Positions 22,020 through 30,742 of a stretch of DNA of 64,000 bases are shown here, piece by piece. A model generated the notes under the pieces. The model made no database searches. It was not told the DNA's origin and was given only the letters and a program-made list of their open reading frames with translations. Location: contig NZ_CP017297.1 in NCBI RefSeq assembly GCF_001969445.1, forward strand, positions 3,410,001 through 3,474,000. Reading direction: 5' to 3'. The stretch is from Brachybacterium sp. P6-10-X1. Its GTDB lineage: Bacteria > Actinomycetota > Actinomycetes > Actinomycetales > Dermabacteraceae. Position 1 is the stretch's first letter. Each line of letters opens with the position of its first letter. The position numbers and the translations under genes are program-made.

Positions 22020-23198
22020 TCAGGGTCCGGCGGTGCGGCGCAGACGCACGACGACCTCCGCATGCGCCGTGTGGGGGAACATGTCCACGAAGCGCCCGGC
22101 GACGATGCGGAGCGAGGGCATCGCCGCGAGGTCGGTGGCCAGGGTCTCGGGGTTGCAGCTGGAGTAGACGACGTCGCGGATCCCGGAGGATTCGAGCCAC
22201 TCGGCCAGCTCGCCGCCGATGCCCCGGCGGGGCGGGTTCACGACCACCACGTCCGGTGGGCCCTCCGGTCCGGTGGCCTCGCGGATCGCCCAGGCGGTGG
22301 CGTCCGCGGCCAGGAAGGTGGCCCGGACCCCCTCGGCGTCGGCGGCCTCGCGAGCGCCCTCGATCGCCTCGGAGGACACCTCGACACCGGTGACGTGCGC
22401 CGCGGGGACGGTCCGGGCGGCATGCAGCGCGAAGCCGCCGAGGCCGCAGTAGAGGTCCCAGAGACGTGGGGCCGGGGCGCCGGTGACGGCGCGCTCCTCG
22501 GCGATCTCGCGGATCCAGGTCGCCGCCTGGCGGTACAGATCGCCGGCGACCGCAGTGTTGGTCTGCAGGAAGGACTGCGCTCGGGCGAACAGGGTCACGT
22601 CCCCGGTGCGCACTGCGATCGACGGGGCACCGGCCAGGCGGATCTCCTGCTCGCCCTCGACCCGGGTGGTGTGCTCGGGGTGGATGTTCGCGCTGACCCC
22701 GATCACCGACGGGTGCGCCGCCAGGAGGGTGGGCAGGTGCTCGCGGATCCGACCCAGCGCGTTCTCGCTGCGCAGCACCAGACGCAGCAGATGCTCCCCG
22801 TGGGGAGACGCGGTGACCAGGACGTTCTTCAGCTCGCCACGGCGTCGCGCCACATCGTACGGCGGCACCTGCGCCCGACGGATCAGGGCTTTGGCCCCCT
22901 CGAGGACCTCCTCGACACCGTCGGGGTACAGAGGGCAGTCGCACAGGTCGGCGCCGAGCTTCTGGCCGGGCAGGCCCAGGATCGGATCCTGGGCGGTCCC
23001 GCCGACGGCCATCTTGCCGCGGGCGCGGAAGCCGCCGTCGGGACCGAGGATCGGCGCTCCCCACGCGGCACCGACGGCGAGGTACGGGGCCAGCAGCTCT
23101 TCCACACGCTCGCGGGCCCTCGCGACCTGACGCGGCCGGGGGAGGTCCAGCAGGGTGCATGACCTGCACTGACCGGACTCGAAATGGTGGCACCGCAC
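22020..23198 (-). CDS. rlmC: 23S rRNA (uracil-C5)-methyltransferase, RlmC/RumB type
   Basis: A 392-residue SAM-dependent enzyme that makes m5U in 23S rRNA. The N-terminal Fe-S cluster cysteines are in CHHFESGQCRSC and DLCDCPLY. The SAM site is LYCGLGGFAL, and the catalytic block is NPPRRG followed by YSSCNPETLA with the nucleophilic cysteine. The absence of a TRAM domain and the short N-terminus favour RlmC over RlmD. The target uridine (747 in E. coli numbering) is assumed by family. Confidence 0.9.
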   Translation of the reverse strand: MRCHHFESGQCRSCTLLDLPRPRQVARARERVEELLAPYLAVGAAWGAPILGPDGGFRARGKMAVGGTAQDPILGLPGQKLGADLCDCPLYPDGVEEVLEGAKALIRRAQVPPYDVARRRGELKNVLVTASPHGEHLLRLVLRSENALGRIREHLPTLLAAHPSVIGVSANIHPEHTTRVEGEQEIRLAGAPSIAVRTGDVTLFARAQSFLQTNTAVAGDLYRQAATWIREIAEERAVTGAPAPRLWDLYCGLGGFALHAARTVPAAHVTGVEVSSEAIEGAREAADAEGVRATFLAADATAWAIREATGPEGPPDVVVVNPPRRGIGGELAEWLESSGIRDVVYSSCNPETLATDLAAMPSLRIVAGRFVDMFPHTAHAEVVVRLRRTAGP

Positions 23199-23272
23199 GG
23201 GGGCAGTCTACGAGCCCACGGCGAGGCCGGCGGGGGTCACGCCGCCGCCACGCATCCCGGGGCGTCGAGGGC

Positions 23273-23397
23273 ATCTCGTATTCACGGGCGCCAGGGGGAT
23301 CTCGTGCTCACGGGCGCCGGATGCGATCGGCGGCGCCCGAGCTGGCAGCGGAGCATCGGGCCTCGACGGGTCTCGTCGGGTCACGACGGGTCACGAC
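23273..23397. repeat. Short direct repeats in an intergenic gap
   Basis: A 20-bp sequence ending in cacgggcgcc occurs at 23273-23292 and 23299-23318 with two differences (26-bp period). A separate 10-bp unit, gggtcacgac or gggtctcgtc, is repeated three times at 23368-23397. The 23199-23423 gap between rlmC and DUF3817 holds no gene. Confidence 0.6.
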
Positions 23398-23423
23398 CGC
23401 TGACCGGCGGTGGGCGGCGCCGC

Positions 23424-23891
23424 TCAGGAGAACCACTGCGTGGGAGGGCCCAGAGACAGCAGCACCGAGAACACGACGGCCACCACGATGATCGCGATCA
23501 CGGCCGCCGGCAGCGGATGGCGCAGTGCCAGGGCGGCGACCTTCTCCGGAGCGTTCCGGCCCGGCTGCGTGCGCAGCCTCCAGCTCTCCTGAAGCATTCC
23601 GCGGCGCCGCGCCGAGTGCTCGAAGGGCACCGTCATGTACGGGATGATCGCCGAGCCGAGGCCCAGCGCGAGATCGCGGAGCCTCCAGTGCTGATCCACC
23701 GCGACCAGCACCGTCACGACGATGTAGGCGAGGAAGGTGAAGCCGTGCAGGCCCCCGCCGATGCGGACGAGGAGCTCGGTGGACTGCAGCACGTACTTCA
23801 CGAACATGCCGGCCAGCAACAGGGTCCAGGTGACCATCTCGGCGAGGGCGAGGACCCGGTACAGGCGCGACGGCGTCGAGATCAGATGCAT
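23424..23891 (-). CDS. DUF3817 membrane protein
   Basis: A 155-residue membrane protein with about three transmembrane segments. It opens with the DUF3817 signature YRVLALAEMVTWTLLL and continues with LHGFTFLAYIVV and a final anchor near residues 128-148. Function is unknown. The ATG at 23891 has a -10-like CACGAT six bases upstream, so it may be leaderless. It is divergent from the GPP34 gene across 102 bp. Confidence 0.85.
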   Translation of the reverse strand: MHLISTPSRLYRVLALAEMVTWTLLLAGMFVKYVLQSTELLVRIGGGLHGFTFLAYIVVTVLVAVDQHWRLRDLALGLGSAIIPYMTVPFEHSARRRGMLQESWRLRTQPGRNAPEKVAALALRHPLPAAVIAIIVVAVVFSVLLSLGPPTQWFS

Positions 23892-23993
23892 GCGGCCATC
23901 GTGCCAGGCACACCTGAACCTCGACCGAGGACCGATCCTCCTCCGACGATCGGTGGATGCACACGGGGTGATGCCGCCGACCACACTGGAGGG

Positions 23994-24656
23994 ATGACGA
24001 CCACGACCACGATCCCCGCAGAGCTCTTCCTGCTGCTGACCAATGACGCCGGCCGCCAGGAAGCCACCCAGTACCGCCGGCAGGCCCTGGCCGGAGCCGC
24101 CGTCGCCGAGCTGGTGCTGCGCGAGAAGGTCGATCTGTCCGAGGACCGCAGCCCCCGGGTGCAGGTCGCCGACCCCTCCTCGCTGGGGATCCCCGTCCTG
24201 GACCAGGCCCTCGGCGCCCTCACCGAGCTGGACGGTCGCCGTCTGCGCTCCGCCATCTCCCATCGCAGCCTGGACCTCACCGAGGTCATCGGCGAATCCA
24301 TGGCCGCCGTCGGCGCCGTGACCCGCAAGGACGGCTGGTTCGTGACCTCCTGGCCCGCGCAGGACGCCTCCCTCGAATCCACGCTGCGTGCGCGCCTCGC
24401 GACAGCCATCCGGGAGCCGGGCCGCGCCAGTCTGCAGGACGGGATCCTGCTGGAGATGCTCCGCTCCCTGCGGATCGCCCATCGGATCCTGCGCGAGGAT
24501 CTCGAGGGGATGTCGCGCCGCGAGATCGATGCCGCCATCGCCGCACTCGAGATCGACGCCCCCGCCGCGACGGCGGTCCGGAGGGTCATGGACGACATGA
24601 GCGCGGCGATGATCGCGGTCGCCGCCGGCGCCGGCGCCGGCGCATCCGCAGGCTGA
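23994..24656 (+). CDS. GPP34 (GOLPH3/Vps74-like) family protein
   Basis: A 220-residue soluble helical protein. The N-terminus AELFLLLTNDAGRQ and the block YRRQALAGAAVAELVL match the bacterial GPP34 family, relatives of the Golgi phosphoinositide-binding protein GOLPH3. Bacterial roles are not established. The C-terminus is an Ala/Gly run. The stop codon lies inside a 20-bp direct repeat. A ribosome site touches the ATG, too close for normal use, so translation may be leaderless. Confidence 0.8.
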   Translation: MTTTTTIPAELFLLLTNDAGRQEATQYRRQALAGAAVAELVLREKVDLSEDRSPRVQVADPSSLGIPVLDQALGALTELDGRRLRSAISHRSLDLTEVIGESMAAVGAVTRKDGWFVTSWPAQDASLESTLRARLATAIREPGRASLQDGILLEMLRSLRIAHRILREDLEGMSRREIDAAIAALEIDAPAATAVRRVMDDMSAAMIAVAAGAGAGASAG

Positions 24657-24709
24657 GCCGACGCATCCGCGTGGAGCCGCCGAGTCCCTCAGGCTGAGCC
24701 GACGCATCC
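24649..24709. repeat. 20-bp exact direct repeat
   Basis: caggctgagccgacgcatcc occurs at 24649-24668 and 24690-24709. The first copy contains the stop codon of the GPP34 gene. Confidence 0.85.
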
Positions 24710-24788
24710 CCGCGGATCCGCCGGATCCGCGGACTGAGCGCCGGCCCCGGCGGCTCCGGCGGCACCGCACCTGCTTCGTGCAGGCTGG

Positions 24789-27380
24789 TCAGGGACCCTT
24801 GCGGCTCCGGCCCTGCTTCGTGCGCGCGGTCGCCGGAGCCGTCCACGGATCCTCCGGCCAGGGATGCTTGGGATAGCGGCCGCGCATCTCCTTGCGTACC
24901 TGCCGGTACGGCCCGTCCCAGAACGAGCGCAGGTCGTCGGTGACCGCGAGCGGCCGACGCGCCGGGGACAGCAGGTGGAACAGCACCGGGACCCGGCCCC
25001 GCACCAGGCGCGGGGTCTCGGCCAGACCGAAGACCTCCTGCAGCTTCACCGCGACGACGGGACGGCCGTCCTCGGCATCGGGCTCGGGGTAGTCGATGCG
25101 CACGCTGGAGCCCGAGGGGACCGCGAGCCGCTCCGGTGCCAGCGCGGCCAGCTCGGCGGCCTCCGGCCACGGCAGCAGGGACCGCAGCGCGCTGGTCACG
25201 TCGATCGAGCTCATCCGCGTGGTACGGGCCGACAGCTGCGGGGCGAGCCACGCCTCCAGGTCCGCGAGCAGACGGTCCTCGTCCATCGCGGGCCACGGCG
25301 CGCCGAGCTCCCGGTGCAGCAGGGCCAGCCGGGCGCGCAGCGCCCGCGCCGGGCCGGTCATCCCCAGTGCCGCGAGGCCCCGGGACCGCACCTGCGCGAG
25401 CACCGCGGGCACGGTGTCCTGCGCGGTCGCGGCCACCGGCGTCGAGACGAGCTCGATGGCGCCGAGCGTCCGTCGTTCCCGCGCCCGTACCGCGGCGCCC
25501 TCCAGGTGCGCGGTGCGCTCCGAGGCCAGCAGCTCCGCCCCGGCGAGGAAGGCGTCCTCCTCGGCCAGCGGCGCGGCGGCACGGATCACGGCGCCGGTGC
25601 CATCGGCGGCCCGGCCGTCGGCGCGCTGCACCTCCCACACGGCCAGCCACTGCTGTCCCAGCAGGCCGCTGCCCTCGGGAAGCGCGGCCCGGGTGCCCGA
25701 GGCCAGCAGGTAGGAGCGGGACCCGTCGGCCGTGCGGACGGCGATGCGCTCGGGCCGGGCCAGGGCCAGGATCGCCCCGGCCTGCTCGGAGGCGTCCGTC
25801 GCGGTGAGGGCCGCGGCGGGGTCCCCGCGTCGTCCGTCGCGGACGGCGTCGGCCGCGATGCGGGCGAGGCGGTCGCGTTCGCGTCGCCATCTCTCGGCGC
25901 CCGGAGCACGGCCCGCGCGCAGGTCCGCGAGGAGCCGGGGGAGATCCGCGCCCGCCGGCCGGTGGTCGTCGGACACGGCCGCGACGACCTCTGCGGCGGT
26001 GCGGGCGGCGTCCTTCGCGGGCAGGCGCTGCGCACCGTCGACCAGCGCACGGGCCTCCCGCACCCCGACGGGCATCCGGGCCACGCGGGTGCCGGAGGGC
26101 GTCGGCCTGCCCTCGTCGTCCACCAGGCCGAGGGCCTGCAGGGTCCGCTCAGCGGCGGCGATCTCGCCGGCCGGGGGGGGAGTGAGCAGGGGCAGGCCGT
26201 CCCCGCGAGGCGTGCCCCAGCAGGCGAGCCACAGGGCCGCATCGGTGAGATCCGTGGCCGTGATCGCCGGCGGGGACTGCGCCGGCATCCCGGCCAGATC
26301 GGACTGCGCGAAGACCCGCACCGCGACGCCCGGGCCCTGACGGGCGGCGCGCCCGGCCCGCTGCTCGGCCGCGGCGCGCGAGGCGCTGACCGTGACCAGG
26401 CCGGACATGTCCCGGCCCCGGTCCCGCCGCACCTCGCGGGAGAGCCCCGCATCGACCACCAGGTGCACGCCGGGCACGGTCAGGGAGCTCTCCGCGAGCG
26501 CGGTCGAGACCACGATCCTCGGTGGATCCCCCGGGCGGCGGCCCCCGGTGGCGCGGTCCTGCTGGGCTGCCGGGAGGCGGCCGTGGAGGGCGAGCACCTC
26601 GATCTCCTCGCCGACCAGGCCCTGCAGGCGGGAGACCACTTCGTCGACCTCCCGGGCACCCGGGACGAAGACCAGTGCATCGGTGTCCTGCTCCCGCTGG
26701 GCCCGGGCGGTCGTGCGGGCGAGGTGGTCGAGATAGTCGCGGGTGATGCCGCGAGCGTCGAGCCGCGGGGCGGCGGAGGGGGCGTAGGAGAGGGTGAGCG
26801 GATGCAGAGCGCTGGGCACCTCGACGATCGAGGCACCGTCGAGCACGTCCGCCACCGCCGCGGCATCGAGCGTCGCGGACATCGCGCCGACCAGCAGGTC
26901 ACCCCGCAGCTGTCGGGCCTCGGCGAGCATGCCCAGCAGCAGATCCGTCTCCAGGGACCGCTCATGGACCTCGTCGAGCAGCACCGCGGCGACCCCGGGC
27001 AGCTCCGGGTCGGCGAGCAGGCGGCGCAGCAGGACGCCCGGAGTGAGCATCTCCAGCCGTGTGTCCGCGCCGACCTTCCGCTGCCCGCGCACCGTGAACC
27101 CCACCGGGCCGCCGAGGGCCGAGCCGTCCATCTGGGCGACGCGCCGGGCGGCGGCCCGCACCGCCACCCGACGGGGCTGGGTGACCAGGGTGAGACCGCC
27201 GGAGAGGTTCGCGACCAGAGGCGGGACCAGTGTCGTCTTGCCGGTGCCGGGTGAGGCGGTGACCACCATCGCGCCGCTGTTCGCGGCGGCCTCGAGCTCG
27301 GCGCGCGCCGCGGCCACCGGGAGGTCCGCACCGATGGCGTCGAGGTCGAAGCGGTGCGGGGACGACGGTGCGGCGGGCAT
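24789..27380 (-). CDS. hrpB: ATP-dependent RNA helicase HrpB
   Basis: An 863-residue DExH-box helicase. Helicase motifs run in order: Walker A in SPGTGKTT, DEVHERS, the SAT motif GAMSATLD, and the C-terminal motifs VVSTALAESSLTVPGV and QRAGRAAR. The helicase-associated HA2 and HrpB C-terminal domains follow. I start at the ATG at 27380, with GGGTGG close upstream; a GTG seven codons earlier is possible. Its cellular role is poorly defined, even in E. coli. Confidence 0.92.
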   Translation of the reverse strand: MPAAPSSPHRFDLDAIGADLPVAAARAELEAAANSGAMVVTASPGTGKTTLVPPLVANLSGGLTLVTQPRRVAVRAAARRVAQMDGSALGGPVGFTVRGQRKVGADTRLEMLTPGVLLRRLLADPELPGVAAVLLDEVHERSLETDLLLGMLAEARQLRGDLLVGAMSATLDAAAVADVLDGASIVEVPSALHPLTLSYAPSAAPRLDARGITRDYLDHLARTTARAQREQDTDALVFVPGAREVDEVVSRLQGLVGEEIEVLALHGRLPAAQQDRATGGRRPGDPPRIVVSTALAESSLTVPGVHLVVDAGLSREVRRDRGRDMSGLVTVSASRAAAEQRAGRAARQGPGVAVRVFAQSDLAGMPAQSPPAITATDLTDAALWLACWGTPRGDGLPLLTPPPAGEIAAAERTLQALGLVDDEGRPTPSGTRVARMPVGVREARALVDGAQRLPAKDAARTAAEVVAAVSDDHRPAGADLPRLLADLRAGRAPGAERWRRERDRLARIAADAVRDGRRGDPAAALTATDASEQAGAILALARPERIAVRTADGSRSYLLASGTRAALPEGSGLLGQQWLAVWEVQRADGRAADGTGAVIRAAAPLAEEDAFLAGAELLASERTAHLEGAAVRARERRTLGAIELVSTPVAATAQDTVPAVLAQVRSRGLAALGMTGPARALRARLALLHRELGAPWPAMDEDRLLADLEAWLAPQLSARTTRMSSIDVTSALRSLLPWPEAAELAALAPERLAVPSGSSVRIDYPEPDAEDGRPVVAVKLQEVFGLAETPRLVRGRVPVLFHLLSPARRPLAVTDDLRSFWDGPYRQVRKEMRGRYPKHPWPEDPWTAPATARTKQGRSRKGP

Positions 27381-27414
27381 CCACCCATCATGCCGCCTCA
27401 CCGGCCGGGTCCCC

Positions 27415-27960
27415 TCAGTTGATGAGGTCGAACTCGACCTGCTCGGTCTCCTCGCAGACGCTGGTCACCGACAGGGTCCACAGGTCGATGCTGACCGTCT
27501 CGCCGAGGGTGATGTCCTCGATCTCCCGGGGATCGCCCTCGCCGAGAGTGGCCGTGAGCTGGGCGTCGGCCCCCTCGATGCCGGTCGCCTCGATGGTGAG
27601 CGATTCCCCGGCGCGCTCGGGCAGGTCCGGGGTGCCGGTCCCGCCCACCTCCGCGTAGTAGGCACCTTCCCCGGAACAGGGCTCGGGCGGTTCGAAGTCG
27701 TCCGGGGCCGGGGTCACGGGGTACGGATCCCGGGGGAGAGCGGCCGCGGTCTGCCCGCCGCCGTCGGACGCACCGGAATCATCGGATCCACCCCCACCCG
27801 TGCCCCCGTCGGAGGCACCACCGCCGTCCGAGACCGCCGGGGCGCCCTCCGGGGCGGGCTCCTCGCCCCCGGTGCATCCGGCGGCGAGCACCGCGAGAGC
27901 GAACAGGGCACCGGTGAGCCGGGCGCGGGCGGAGCGATGGGACGGGGCGCTGGCGGTCAC
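27415..27960 (-). CDS. Putative secreted lipoprotein
   Basis: A 181-residue protein with a basic N-terminus (SHRSARAR), a hydrophobic stretch and the lipobox VLAAGC, predicting lipid anchoring on the outer face of the membrane. A Gly/Ser/Asp-rich linker of about 40 residues leads to a small beta-rich domain with one cysteine pair (PCSGEG, SVCEET). I do not recognise the domain. The GTG at 27960 is preceded by gagg. A GTG four codons earlier is possible. Confidence 0.75.
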   Translation of the reverse strand: MTASAPSHRSARARLTGALFALAVLAAGCTGGEEPAPEGAPAVSDGGGASDGGTGGGGSDDSGASDGGGQTAAALPRDPYPVTPAPDDFEPPEPCSGEGAYYAEVGGTGTPDLPERAGESLTIEATGIEGADAQLTATLGEGDPREIEDITLGETVSIDLWTLSVTSVCEETEQVEFDLIN

Positions 27961-28066
27961 GCGGAACCTCACAGGTCGGACGACGGGGACGACCCACGGT
28001 ACGTCAGGTGCCGGGGCATGCCACCATCGGAGGGCACCGGCACGACGCAGCGAGGACGGGGAGGCC

Positions 28067-28930
28067 ATGGCGACGAACAGGCGCAGGTCGGCCCGACCCA
28101 CCCCGAAGGTTCTGGGCGGGCGCACGGATCCCGCGCGACGGGTGCGCCCGGTGGACTACTCCGCGACCGGTCGCTCGGAGAGCGGATCCACGGCGACTGG
28201 TTCCGCCGCGTCCGCATCCGCAGCGTCCGGTTCCGCAGCGTCCGGATCCGCGGCGTCCGGATCGACGGCGGCGGGCCCTGCCGCCCCCGGGACCACGGAC
28301 CCGGCCGCGCAGCCCTCCGATGTGCTCCCGCGCCGCCGGACCCGGGGCCTGGAACCACCCCGGTCGCTGTCGACGCCGCCGTCCGACGCCGTGCACACCC
28401 TCGCCCCTGAGGACCCCCGGCCGCTGCCGCGCCCCCTGCGGGTGGACGAGGAGACGATCCGCACCGTCGGCGTGAGCGGGCTGACCACGGCCCGGGTCGT
28501 GGAGACGGTCGCCGATCCGCAGGACGCCTGGACGGCGGACGCCGGGACCAGCGACCACTTCCTGCGGGAGGATCTCGTGGTGCAGGTGCGCCGGGCGGAC
28601 AACGTCGTGATCGGGGCGTTCTCGACCCGGTACGCGCTCTCGGTCCGGCCCGAGGAGTACGAGAGCGCGCTCGATGCCGCCGAGGACGCCGCCGGGCCGA
28701 GCGCACGGGGCGGGAAGGGAACCCGCCATCCCACCAGCCGACGGGAGCTGGTGGCACGCCTGGAGAGCGCCGGCTTCGTGATCTCGCCGGGCTCGACCCA
28801 TGGCCGCGTCACCCATCCTGAGCATCCCGGGCTGGCGGTGCCGTTCGCCTCCACCCCGTCGGACCGGCGCTTCACCCGCCACGCCGTCGCCCAGATCCGG
28901 CGCGTGTTCGGGATCGATCTGCGGCGCTGA
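28067..28930 (+). CDS. Hypothetical two-domain protein, DUF4258-like plus HicA-like
   Basis: A 287-residue protein with ggggagg in front of its ATG. Residues 1-45 are basic. Residues 46-80 are a Ser/Ala/Gly linker encoded by 15-bp repeats. Residues about 125-195 (LTTARVVETVADPQDAW, then REDLVVQVRRADNVVIGAFS) resemble the DUF4258 toxin-like fold. Residues about 225-285 (SRRELVARLESAGFVI, GSTHGRVTHP, RRFTRHAVAQIRRVFGID) have the layout of HicA mRNA interferases: Arg/Glu helix, Gly-Phe, Ser/His loop, final helix. Both domain calls are my reading of sparse motifs. No HicB antitoxin lies next to it. Confidence 0.6.
   Translation: MATNRRRSARPTPKVLGGRTDPARRVRPVDYSATGRSESGSTATGSAASASAASGSAASGSAASGSTAAGPAAPGTTDPAAQPSDVLPRRRTRGLEPPRSLSTPPSDAVHTLAPEDPRPLPRPLRVDEETIRTVGVSGLTTARVVETVADPQDAWTADAGTSDHFLREDLVVQVRRADNVVIGAFSTRYALSVRPEEYESALDAAEDAAGPSARGGKGTRHPTSRRELVARLESAGFVISPGSTHGRVTHPEHPGLAVPFASTPSDRRFTRHAVAQIRRVFGIDLRR
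28208..28267 (+). repeat. Four 15-bp in-frame units
   Basis: Units starting at 28208, 28223, 28238 and 28253 follow gcgtccgg(a/t)tccgc. They encode the Ser/Ala/Gly linker of the two-domain protein and keep the frame, so copy number can change linker length without breaking the gene. Confidence 0.8.
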
Positions 28931-29015
28931 CGGCAGAGTCCGGAGCGCTCTGCCTCACGGCTCAGCCGGATGCCGACCCCGGTCCGTCCCCACGTCGGCC
29001 CCCGGACGAGAAAGT

Positions 29016-29043
29016 GCCCCGGCCCGTCCCCACGGGCCGGGGC
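29016..29043. terminator. Convergent-gene terminator
   Basis: A perfect 12-bp stem gccccggcccgt/acgggccggggc with loop cccc, followed on the plus strand by catccctttccc. It lies between the convergent two-domain gene and the MerR gene. The rest of 28931-29166 is empty. Confidence 0.85.
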
Positions 29044-29166
29044 CATCCCTTTCCCCCGCGTCCCGGAACAGCGGAATCCGCCTCCTCCTCAGTCAGCGGT
29101 TCCTCCGGTGACGCGTTGGGAACGAGTACACACCCCGTCCCCCAAAAAGGTCTGCGACAGCGCTGT

Positions 29167-29838
29167 TCATTCCCTGGGAGTCGCGCTGGCCTGCACACTC
29201 AGCGAGACATGTCCGAGCGCGCGCAGCACCTGGATCATGCGGTCGAAAGCGATCGTCCCGGCCACCGCGCGCAGGATGACCAGGTCATCGCCGGGCACTC
29301 CGGGCTCGCTCGGATCGTCGATGTCGCCTGGGTCACCCTGGAGGAGCTCGACGTCGCCGCGGGCGATCCGGGCCATCGGCTCCGCGTAGCGCATCACCGT
29401 CTCGATCCCGTCGGGCATCTCCCAGCCGGACAGGGTGTGCAGCACGTCATCGAGCGCCCGACGGGGGACGGAGTCGACGTCGGGCCAGTCCATCCGTGCC
29501 AGCAGCGCGGCGACCGAAGGGTGCTCGGGGCGCCCGGCCGCGGGTGCGCCGCCCACGGTGTCCGCACCCAGCGCGATGGCCTGCGCCTCCTCGAGGCAGC
29601 GCAGCAGCGGGACCTCGGGGTCATCGAGCCGTCGGGTGAGGCTTCGGATCCGCGCGATCGGGGCGTCGGCCATCTCGCGCAGCACCTGGATCAGCTGCAG
29701 GCGCTCCAGGTGGTGGGGCCCGTACTCCTGGCGCGTGGCGGTGAGGCGCTCGCCGGCGGGCAGCAGCCCTTCGCGCCGGTAGTACTTGATCGACGCGGCG
29801 GAGCAGCCGCTCGTGGCCGACAGCTCGTGCAGCAGCAT
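29167..29838 (-). CDS. MerR family transcriptional regulator
   Basis: A 223-residue regulator. The N-terminal winged helix is clear: SATSGCSAASIKYYRREGLL, then RQEYGPHHLERLQLIQVLREM. The large C-terminal domain carries no obvious metal-binding cysteines, so a small-molecule ligand is more likely. Start region gcggagg lies eleven bases before the ATG at 29838. It is divergent from the DUF2306-like membrane gene, with dyad sites between them. Confidence 0.9.
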   Translation of the reverse strand: MLLHELSATSGCSAASIKYYRREGLLPAGERLTATRQEYGPHHLERLQLIQVLREMADAPIARIRSLTRRLDDPEVPLLRCLEEAQAIALGADTVGGAPAAGRPEHPSVAALLARMDWPDVDSVPRRALDDVLHTLSGWEMPDGIETVMRYAEPMARIARGDVELLQGDPGDIDDPSEPGVPGDDLVILRAVAGTIAFDRMIQVLRALGHVSLSVQASATPRE

Positions 29839-29884
29839 CCGGTTCTCCGTCCTCCGCTTACCCGGTCCCGTGACACGGGGCGCG

Positions 29885-29940
29885 GATAGTGCGACGACCA
29901 GTGACTATCTTGATGGCGCGTCGTGGATAGCCACACTATC
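29885..29940. promoter_or_regulatory. MerR-type operator region with two dyads
   Basis: Four GATAG/CTATC half-sites form two inverted repeats: GATAGT...ACTATC (29885-29890 and 29904-29909) and GATAG-ccaca-CTATC (29926-29940). A -35-like TTGATG (29910-29915) is separated by 19 bp from ACTATC (29935-29940). That is the over-long spacer typical of MerR-activated promoters. Confidence 0.6.
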
Positions 29941-29949
29941 GTGCGTCCC

Positions 29950-30438
29950 ATGGAAGCCGTCACCCCGGTCGTCGTCGTACATGCGGTCGCCGCGCTGTAC
30001 GTCCTGCTGCTGGGCCCGCTGCAGATCCTGCGGCGCCGCCGGGACGGGGCCCACCGCCTGCTCGGGGCGAGCTGGGCCGCGGCGATGCTGGTGGTGTGCT
30101 CCTCGAGCTTCGGCATCATGCCCGGCGGCTTCTCCTGGCTGCACGGCCTGTCGATCTGGACCCTCGTGTGCCTGGTGATCGCGATCGTCTCGATCCGCCG
30201 CGGAAACGTCCCCATGCACCGCGGATTCATGGTCGGCTCCTACCTCGGCACCCTCACCGCCTTCGCCTTCGCGGCGCTGGTGCCCACGCGACTGATCCCG
30301 CAGCTGCTGCGCAGCGAACCGCTGGTGGTCCTGGTGACCCTTCTCGCGGTGGCCGCGACGGTCGCCGCCTTCGCGCTGGTCACGATCCGCCCGGGGCCGA
30401 TCCGGCAGCGGGCGGCGGTCAGTCGACCGGGACCGTGA
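29950..30438 (+). CDS. DUF2306-like membrane protein
   Basis: A 162-residue membrane protein with four predicted helices, starting VVVVHAVAALYVLLLGPLQIL and containing the family-like RNVPMHRGFMVGSYLG. Such proteins are of unknown function. It starts about ten bases after the MerR-type promoter, so the adjacent MerR protein is its probable activator. A GTG three codons earlier is an alternative start. Its end overlaps by about 20 bp a minus-strand open frame described among the findings. Confidence 0.8.
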   Translation: MEAVTPVVVVHAVAALYVLLLGPLQILRRRRDGAHRLLGASWAAAMLVVCSSSFGIMPGGFSWLHGLSIWTLVCLVIAIVSIRRGNVPMHRGFMVGSYLGTLTAFAFAALVPTRLIPQLLRSEPLVVLVTLLAVAATVAAFALVTIRPGPIRQRAAVSRPGP

Positions 30439-30535
30439 CCTCGTCTCCGCCGGCGACGCCGGGATCCGTGCAGCCGACCTCGGCGATCTCGACGTCCGCC
30501 GGGACATCGGCGGTGGCGGACTCCCCGGGAGCCTC

Positions 30536-30577
30536 GCCCGAGCCCGGGCCCGAGCCCGAGCCCGAGCCCGAGCCCGG
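30536..30577. repeat. Hexanucleotide repeat (gcccga)n
   Basis: Seven units of gcccga or gcccgg in tandem, with degenerate copies after them. It lies in the 304-bp gap 30439-30742 between the DUF2306-like gene and the BCCT gene. No gene with a credible start is visible in the gap. Confidence 0.85.
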
Positions 30578-30742
30578 GCCCTGGCCCGCCCCGCGTCCGC
30601 TCGGCAGCTGCGCGCCGGTTCCCGTGCCCCGGATGTGACGTGCGATACTCGCCGGACTGACCAGGAACCCACACGACGCTCGCCGCCGGAGTGATGATCC
30701 GCAGGACTCTCCGCGCGGCCGGGACGACGAGGAGTCACGACC

